Positions 57,004 through 64,000 of a stretch of DNA of 64,000 nt are shown here, piece after piece. The notes beneath the pieces are model-generated. The model worked only from the letters and a program-made list of their open reading frames with translations, was not told the origin of the DNA and made no database searches. The stretch is from assembly GCA_037833965.1 (NCBI GenBank), contig AP031351.1, positions 26,920,501 through 26,984,500 of the forward strand, given 5' to 3'. Source of the DNA: Marchantia polymorpha subsp. ruderalis (Eukaryota > Streptophyta > Marchantiopsida > Marchantiales > Marchantiaceae). Every line of letters begins with the position of its first letter. The first letter of the stretch is position 1. A program made the translations under genes and the position numbers.

Positions 57004-58626
57004 TCAATTGTGGGAGGTGGAGTTGCAGGTGCGTGAACAGAGAGCGCGAATCTCGAGGTCCGTCGCGGTGAGCGAGTCGGGCCAGTCGCGGAAGAGGTTT
57101 GTCTTGGAGCAGAGCAGGCGCAGAGAGCCGTGGACCGACGACTTGACGATGGCGCAGCGCTGGTCGATGCTGCTGCGACAATGCCACAGATAGGACGGCA
57201 CGCAGCTCATGTAGTGGCACCATTTGCAGGTGCGTCGGCTGTCGAGGCCCAGGCCTTTGAACAGCGCCAGCATGGCCGCCGTGTAGCCCAGCACCAGAAA
57301 GCCCAGCGCCAAACTCCAGATGATGATCTGCATTCGCGTGTGCTTCGTGTTGTTGGCGCTCGCGTTGATGATCCTGGCGGATGAGGCCGGCGGAGGCATC
57401 CCGGCCGCTGCGCTGCTCGCTCCTCCTCCTCCTCCCGCCTCCGCTCTCAGCGTGTCGTCGTCATGGATCATGGGGAAGCAGCACCTCTGCTTGATCCATG
57501 CAAACCTCGGCCGCATGAGGAAGATGAACCCCAGCAGCGCTCCGGCCATGAAGCCCCCGATGTGCGCGAAGTTGTCCACATGCGGCATGAGCCCGAAGGT
57601 GAAGGTCAGAGTCGTCGCCAGGACCAGAGCCGCCAGCGATCGGCTCCGGTGGTTGTACGTGGACCAGTTTATGAGAATCTCGGCCACAGTCGCGCCCAAG
57701 AGGCCCATCAGCGCCCCCGAGGCCCCGACGGAGATCTGATTGTGCATGAACAGCGCCGACAGTAGGCTTCCTCCGAAGCCCGCCAGGATGTAGATGATGC
57801 CCACGCGGATTCCTCCGAAGTCCCGTTCGAGTCGAATTCCCAGCGACAGAAGGCCCGTCATGTTGGCGAAGAGGTGGAAGAGGCCCGCATGCAGCCACAC
57901 GCACGAGAGCAAGCGCCATCCCTGGCCTCCTTTGGTTACGAGGTTCGATTCGAGCGCCCCCATGAGCAAGAGCGATCTGTAGGACGGGCCCAGCAGTGGG
58001 TTCTCGCTCAAAGGTTGGAATGAGAGCCGGTTCAGAAACTGCAGCACGCACTTGTCTGGCCTTGCGGAGGTGCCCGGGCAGTTGTTCTCGTACATGGTGA
58101 TGCTGAACATGGTAATGTGGACCAGCACGAAGGTCGGGACTATCCACGGAAGTCTGGGCCGATCCACTCTTCCGAAATACGACACCCCGCGGTGGTGTAG
58201 ATCTCCAGGGAATTCCAATGTCGCCGGTGCATAATTGAAGTGCGCTGGCTGCTGGTGCTGCTTGTACGGGGATGCTTTTCTCGGGGTGATTACTCTGGGA
58301 GGGCTGCCGCCGCAGCCATAGAACTGTGTTGCAGGATGGGGATTCATGACAGGAATTCCCGGGCTCACAAAATTCAGGCCGAACACATGACCGAATGTGG
58401 TACCCGTGGCATTGATCGAGCTTGGATCCATTTTCTCTATCTGCTGCCGCTGCTGCTCATCCTCAGGTTCATGAACCACCACAGCAGGCAATGGAGGTGT
58501 TGACGTCCTCATCGTCGGGGTTTTGGGAGGTGGTGGCGGTGTTAGGGGTGGCGGTGGCGGTGATAATGCCATTTCGATCTCGACTTGGTCTTGAGGATTG
58601 AACAAAAAGTTGAAGTGTATCCGCAT
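57004..58626 (-). CDS. RBL: Rhomboid-like intramembrane serine protease
   Basis: A single open frame of 540 codons. Residues 20-160 are Pro-rich and cytosolic-looking; the first membrane span is about 160-179. The loop motif WLHAGLFHLFANM (245-256), the catalytic GASGALMGLLGA with Ser303, and the catalytic His355 in NFAHIGGFMAG make the Ser-His dyad of rhomboids. Further hydrophobic helices lie at about 273-293, 300-319, 330-348, 357-371 and 433-457. A Cys-rich CKWCHYMSCVPS...WHC near 467-483 is typical of plant RHOMBOID-like proteins of the secretory pathway. It would cut membrane proteins within the bilayer. Two starts are possible: Met1 (58626) or Met19 (58572, MALSPPPPPL); I find Met19 more like the family. 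About 57 residues follow the Cys motif, longer than I expect. No intron is needed, unlike many plant relatives. Confidence 0.92.
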   Translation of the reverse strand: MRIHFNFLFNPQDQVEIEMALSPPPPPLTPPPPPKTPTMRTSTPPLPAVVVHEPEDEQQRQQIEKMDPSSINATGTTFGHVFGLNFVSPGIPVMNPHPATQFYGCGGSPPRVITPRKASPYKQHQQPAHFNYAPATLEFPGDLHHRGVSYFGRVDRPRLPWIVPTFVLVHITMFSITMYENNCPGTSARPDKCVLQFLNRLSFQPLSENPLLGPSYRSLLLMGALESNLVTKGGQGWRLLSCVWLHAGLFHLFANMTGLLSLGIRLERDFGGIRVGIIYILAGFGGSLLSALFMHNQISVGASGALMGLLGATVAEILINWSTYNHRSRSLAALVLATTLTFTFGLMPHVDNFAHIGGFMAGALLGFIFLMRPRFAWIKQRCCFPMIHDDDTLRAEAGGGGGASSAAAGMPPPASSARIINASANNTKHTRMQIIIWSLALGFLVLGYTAAMLALFKGLGLDSRRTCKWCHYMSCVPSYLWHCRSSIDQRCAIVKSSVHGSLRLLCSKTNLFRDWPDSLTATDLEIRALCSRTCNSTSHN

Positions 58627-59826
58627 ATATCTAGCCCAAGAAGAAGAGACTCAAATGAACGTGTCAACCATTCATATCTGTGCACCACTTATAAAACGAT
58701 AGCCATTGGAGACAGCCACTTGTCGAATGAAATCCAGACAGGAGCAGAAAGAGTCTCCCATCGTCCCTCCTCCTGCGCCTTCTTGAGGATATCATGTCTC
58801 TCTCGCTACTCATTGTTACGATGAGGCATGCTCTACTTTCGGTTTCCAGGGAAAGGACCAGCCGTATCAGAAGCACCAGCCATAGCAGTTACAACTATAC
58901 AGTGCCCCACTACACCGGCCTGTACCAACAATGCCTTTCCCTTCGTACGTGCGTGCCCAACAACACGCGACAGTCTTGAACCAAGACTCCTCTTCTTTTC
59001 ATCGTTGGTCCCAGTCCAACCGACTTTTTCTCGTTGGGAACTCGACAAATTCAAACCGGTTTTTTCCAAACGCTCAGGGAGGTTTTACACCGTCGTTCAT
59101 CTTCCTCAGCCTCCCTCCCTGCCGCACCCTCTTGAACAATGCAGGCATACATAGCTTTTGCCTCTTACAGCATGCACGGGGTGTATCGTCTCATGGATCG
59201 AACCTCCCAATTGCGAGATTTATTTATTCAATCTCCCATTTTGTTACAGAATTAACGCTTGAGACACCCGTCCATTCATAGCGCAGCCATAGAGACTGCG
59301 GGGACAGGTGGTACGACATAACTCCAGGCGATGAATGGGATGAAATCTACCGAAAGTCTCTGTTCCTACTTATATTTATTTTTGCTTCACTCACTCGGTC
59401 ACAGACGAAAACCAACTTCGTTCTGTTTCTGAACCTATATCCTGCGGGGACCTGCGTTAAGCGGAATATAGGCCCGGTGGACTGCATTCAACCTCCTGAT
59501 TAAACTTGACCGGAATTGCACATTCTTGCTCCTGGATCCAGGGAAAAGATGATGAAGCGATCGATCCGTACGCTTACGCCTTCTTAGTAAATGTGGATTA
59601 TGTGCCAAGGGGAACCGACTGGCTCACGATTTATGAGAAGAGGATTTCAAATTCGTTCAGCCGTAGGTTTTGCTTGTCTGTACGTATGCAACCAGCGACA
59701 TCCGCTACTCCATTCTTCCCGCCCCTAGCCGGCCTGCGTCAACAGTGAAAGTTGTCGTATTGCATTGTAGTTTACTGTCAATCAAAATCAACGAGAAATC
59801 ACGCACACACGTGCCTTTTGGACACT
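58627..59826. other. Rhomboid promoter region and SNF2 gene 3' region
   Basis: This lies between two minus-strand genes. A TTTTATAAG motif on the minus strand near 58690-58698 could be the TATA box of the rhomboid gene. Short ORFs here show no domain. Confidence 0.35.
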
Positions 59827-62800
59827 TCAAACCTTACAGGCTGCATTGCATAGCTCCTCGTCACTCCCTCGGTTAGGAAGTACGACAGGGAAGCACCAGC
59901 TGGGGTCAGACAGGGAGCGAGATTTCAGGTGTAGCATTCGATCACAATCAGAGTACCGCGAGGTCAAAGCGTACCTTGTTGAGGAATCCGAATCTGGTGA
60001 ATCGGAGGTATTAGCGGGTGCATATCGGCTGCGTAGAAGCTTCAAAATGTTCGCTTCTACAGAATTCTCCACGTAGAGCCTGTACCAATGTAAAGAAACG
60101 TAATGCGCATCTTAACGTCGACGATGAGGAGAGTTTGTATTGAAGTAGGATTCTTTTCAAAGGAATTCTACCTGCACCGTCTAACGAACGTTTGAAGAAG
60201 TTCATAGGACATGCCACACCAATCTTTCCTAAACCTCGAACCCTTCCTATCCTCTCCTCTAGTTCACTAGTAATTGACAAACTGTTTCAATAACAATTTG
60301 CGATTATTCTTCCAGCTGGCCAACACTTTCTCGAGTTTCGCAGAAGATGGAGTGATTGATGCTGAAGTACCTTTTGATGACAACGGGACGCTCCTGGCCC
60401 ATCCTCCAGCAACGGCCTACTGCTTGCTCCTCAAGCTGTGCGTTGTATAGAACGAGTTAGAGGAGGAGTTCATTTTTAAGCTTGCCAGAAAAGCTCACGA
60501 AACGCTGTTGATAGAAGGGACCTCACGGGGACACAAGCAGGCGCGGAGTCAGGAATTTTCTGGTGGGGGGGGGCTGGGGGCTCCCCGCCAGGTATTTCCT
60601 TAGCGCCGCAGGCGCTAAGGAAATACCTGGCGCAATGTTCTCAATCGCGTTTTCAACAATCTGTACCTCACAATCTGTAGACACTTCCTGGGCTTAGGGG
60701 GGGGGGGGGGGGGGGGGGGGGGAGGGGGCACGCCCCCCCCCTGCCCATCCTATAGCTCCGCCCCTGGACACAAGTAGATCTAACCTCTACAACGGGATCG
60801 AGAATTCTATCAGATCGAATAGCAAAGGCTAGCGGGAGATTCTCTCAGTCAAAAACTTATGCAGCTGAAAGTGTTGGGCATTTGCGGACTTACAGCAGGG
60901 TTGAGACACGGTTCCAGCTGATGATGGCAACGGGAGACATTCAGAACAGCACGAATGTTAGACGACATGCTCAAGAAGATAGAGCAAGTATTATGCATGT
61001 TTCAGAACTTAAACGAGAAATGTACGTGGTACAGCTTTGCCGGCACAACGATATGACCTTTCCAGCAAACAATGTTCACACCTCCATGTGCTGATCAATT
61101 ACTTCGTGCCTTAGGATTGGGTTCCTACGGCCATTTTTATGCTTTTTCTTCTTTACCGTTTTCTTAGAAGAAAAGGGAAGACAAGAGGTTTATTGTCTTA
61201 CCATATAAACGTGAGATGCAGCTGTCAAAGTGATGCCAACGGCTCCCGTGCGTATTGACAGTAAAAAAACAGTTGTTGGTGGATCCTGTAAAATAATGCT
61301 CGCTCAGGATGTTGCTTCAGCATCTTAAGAATGAGTTTAGTTAAGTGAATACTGAGGTGCTCAAGGAGTTTCCTACTGGACAATACTGCCAGATCCTGGA
61401 TTAAATTCGAGCAAGGAAATGTTGATAAAGTTCCTGACTTGGATTGGTATTGACAAGCGTGAGATGGGTATGACCTTTTGAAAAGCTTCAATGGCCTGAG
61501 CTCTTTTCTTCATCGGCATATCTCCACTTATAAATCGGTAGGTGATATTCTGCTTCTTGAATTCCACTTTAAGCCATGCTATGGTTTGCATGAACTGACT
61601 AAATATGAGTACCTGCCACATTTCTCACATTGCTCAGGTCGTTTAACACTTCTTGCACAAGGGTCAGTCCGGTACAGAGATCATCCTGTTTTTAGCACCC
61701 ACGGACAGAAATTCCTTGGACTAGCGGGGCAGACAAATCCTCATGAAAGTCTCTTACGTAGTTTCAGGTGCAGTGAAAATTGTTGAGCCTGATGATACAT
61801 AGAACATGTGATTCGTGAATACAATCCATCTGATGTCCAAATCATGATCTGTTAACAAACCTTAGCGCCTGGATTTTCTTCTCTGACTTTATCCAAATCC
61901 GCAAGCAAAGTCTTCAATTTGGAATTCATCTGCACCCCTTTTGCGTTTGCAGCTTCATCTTCCATGAGAGATCCAGTTGACGATGAAGCATTATCGTAAA
62001 GGGATGTCATCATGATTCCCTTCAACTTGGATTGAAAGGTAATCAGCTCGCTTGCTGTGGCAGAACTTCTACAAATAGGACACAAACCTTGTGCGCCCAG
62101 TCCAATGGTCGACATTATACACTCACTGCAGAACCTGCATACAAGTGCCAGAGAAAACCGCGGTGAATGACTAAACCTTGTTTCCTGAACTTCACATTTT
62201 GCAACGACCTCTTCTACCGAGTTCTCTGAAGCAGCCTATTCAGCATGATCGTTTCAAAAGTAATCCACAGCCGCGTTTCCATGGTGGGTGATTATTGCAC
62301 TACTAGCAAGTTCTTCCAATCTGGGATAGAAATTCAGCTGAGACCCAGACGGCAGCCAACTAATCAGCTTACCAGTGGCCACAGGGGGTTTTTGTTGGAC
62401 ATTCCATCAAATCGAAGCAAATTCCACACTCTCCTTCTACATCGTCGACTCCATCGGCTTCAGCTGCTGGTAGTGAGATACTGTTGCTGTGGCCAACATC
62501 CGAACAGCCTCCGCTTGGACTCTGCTCTCGCTTAGTCATGTTGAGGTCGAAATTGGAAACAAATCCACCGCTGCAAAGCCTGACGAGTAAGGTTGGACCA
62601 AGGTTTAGATCTCCACCGGGTCGAGGTTTGTCAGAAAAATGCATCTGTCATCTACTCTGTTTCCAGTCTGGGAAAGCATAACAGTCGGCGCAACAGAAGT
62701 ATCGACAGAATTGTACTGCAAATGAATCTGCAAGTAACCTGGAGACTTCATGAGCACCGATCGTTGACTACCTCGTCGATGCCTAAACATTACAAGAAAA

Positions 62801-64000
62801 GCAGAGTGCAGTTCTGACATGACAATAGGAATGAGACGAACTTCCACGACTGAGCTTAAGCGTGCATCCATCCAGTTCACTTATACACCTTGGCAAACTT
62901 CTTTCTGTCATTAGGCGAAGATTGGGTTTATGTGTGTGTTGTTGACCTAGTCCTACGATGCTAGTGTTAAGAGTTAATCTTCTTCAGTTGATTAGGAAGC
63001 CAGATTGATATCAATTCAGCCGCAAAATGGAGCATACCTCCGGAGAGGTAGTAGGAGTGACATGATTTGAAGGATATTCTTGCTCACGACAGTCGGACCC
63101 CAGCAACGGAATTGCTCAAACTTTGAGATAACTTTCTGGTAGACAGCCGCGTAGGCACTGCGTTCTTCACTGGTAAAGAACACTGGTATGTCTTGCTCAG
63201 TTTTAGGAGGAAGTCTGAGGAGCTCTCTGCCATTGAACTTTTGCTGCTTTGTGTGCCGTATCATCATCTGGTATATGGTGCCCACTTATAACTGGTCATC
63301 CACCATACCATCTGCCCAGTTCCGGTGCACAGCACGGGATCTGGTGCTGTCTGACGCTGATTAAGATATTCAAAACACTTTCTGGGTATACAGCTCCTTG
63401 TCTACCCTCCTTGAATCCAGTTTATGTCGAATTCAAGTTGTCATGCTTGAGTTTAGCAGTCAGACCAAAAGCTCATTGTGATCATTATGTTAAGAGTCGA
63501 ATTAACACCGTACCAGGTTTTGAGATGTCTTACCTCAAATGCATACTACCCGGGAACTTTACAACGCGTTTCTATCAGGCTCTCTCTATGCTCCTTTGGA
63601 GTATTCTTGGTAGTCACACACTCTTACCTTGTTCAGCGTCCACAGAAGAACTGTTTGATCATCACTTTTACACTGCCGCTCATATGGTCGGCCAATCCTC
63701 CTTCGGAAAACCCCTTTATTATCCAAAGGCTCCAGCTTCAGAAATAGAAACTGCGTGACAGGATATCACCTCCGATCAGTCTTCAACTTCAAATCCCAGT
63801 AGTATAAAACTCCAGGTGTGCATTTGAACTGTGAATCAATCGTTCTACAATAATCTTTTGGTTGATACTTGTCCTCTAAACTATTATAGACAGAGACCAA
63901 CATTCGTATGATTTATTACGTATGGACAATTTATGAATCTTCATGAACTTCTGGATCAGTCTACTCTCTTAGCAATTGACGAATGGGAACTCATACCTGA
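59827..64000 (-). CDS. SNF2-family ATPase with RING finger (3' half of gene)
   Basis: Exons on the minus strand: 64000-63997 (end of an exon outside), 63750-63628, 63267-63038, 62579-62373, 62134-61861, 61612-61475, 61285-61202, 60917-60894, 60435-60371, 60079-59827. All junctions are GT-AG and keep the frame. In order they encode the end of helicase lobe 1 (FLFLKLEPLD, MMIRHTKQQ, SLLLPLRRLCSGG) and a C3HC4 RING (CGICFDLMECPTKTPCGHW, FCSECI, CPIC). Lobe 2 follows: VLIFSQF (motif IV), TGAVGITLT (motif V), QAVGRCWRMGQ (motif VI) and a VENSVEANILKLL brace. A RING between the lobes is the layout of RAD5/HLTF/SHPRH proteins, DNA translocases with ubiquitin-ligase activity in DNA-damage tolerance. 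The exact orthologue is not assigned because the N-terminus lies beyond the window. The stop is at 59827-59829. Confidence 0.88.
60538..60766. mobile_element. hAT-type MITE in a SNF2 gene intron
   Basis: A 229-bp element with CAGGCGCGGAG at one end and CTCCGCCCCTG at the other, an imperfect inverted repeat of the CAGGGGCGGAG type, is flanked by a perfect 8-bp duplication GACACAAG (60530-60537 and 60767-60774). Both traits are typical of hAT elements. Inside are a perfect 22-bp inverted repeat with a 3-base loop (60586-60632) and a run of 26 G (60697-60722). It has no ORF, so it is non-autonomous. Confidence 0.85.
60586..60632. repeat. Perfect 22-bp hairpin inside the MITE
   Basis: The arms 60586-60607 and 60611-60632 are exact reverse complements around a GCA loop. 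It could fold as DNA cruciform or as RNA in the unspliced transcript. Confidence 0.9.

Noticed and set aside
57461-58147. 228-codon minus-strand ORF
   Set aside because: A frame shadow of the rhomboid gene.
1-64000. tRNA or rRNA genes
   Set aside because: I saw no cloverleaf with matching A and B boxes and no rRNA-like stretch; the only tRNA-related signal is the copia primer-binding site at 30418-30429.

Overview
The window is nuclear DNA of a land plant. Spliced genes with GT-AG introns, Ty3/gypsy and Ty1/copia remains and a plant-specific small-protein family all point that way. The transposon protein types and overall texture remind me of a bryophyte such as the liverwort Marchantia, but that is inference.

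Region 1 (1-25 kb) is a nest of mobile elements. A degenerate minus-strand Ty3/gypsy element (gag at the right, then protease, reverse transcriptase, RNase H and integrase, ending near 3397) was broken by members of an unfamiliar element family. Five copies are visible, called A to E here. Copy C (18255-23093, minus) sits between gag and protease. Copy E (3612-15209, minus) sits in the integrase tail. Copy D (6723-14989, plus) sits inside E, and copy B (8412-13134, plus) sits inside D. The right end of a fifth copy, A, occupies 1-1504. B, C, D and E have TGTG.../...TTACA ends and flanking 5-bp target duplications (E with one mismatch), and three of the broken reading frames rejoin when the insertion is removed. 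These elements carry no visible internal LTRs and no polymerase or integrase. They encode one long protein: an N-terminal domain, a charged proline-rich middle and a coiled-coil C-terminal half. A TATAAAG/AATAAAG motif followed by a small stem-loop is conserved in all five copies.

Region 2 (25-45 kb) is mostly AT-rich and gene-poor. It holds a Ty1/copia RNase H remnant with a clean 3' LTR, an oppositely oriented copia relic with an LTR and primer-binding site, two LINE-like 3' tails, several tandem repeats, and a pogo/Tc1-mariner transposon with TIRs, a TA duplication and a decayed transposase.

Region 3 (45-64 kb) is more GC-rich and carries the host genes. A small three-exon gene of the plant-specific TIGR01589-type family (54006-55002, plus) has a TATA box and G-box cluster about 1 kb upstream. 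A rhomboid-like intramembrane serine protease (57004-58626, minus) is encoded in one uninterrupted reading frame. The 3' half of a SNF2-family ATPase with a RING finger between its helicase lobes (59827 to beyond 64000, minus) is split into at least ten exons, including one of 24 nt. An intron of that gene carries a short hAT-type MITE with an 8-bp target duplication. The three genes are not evidently related in function.
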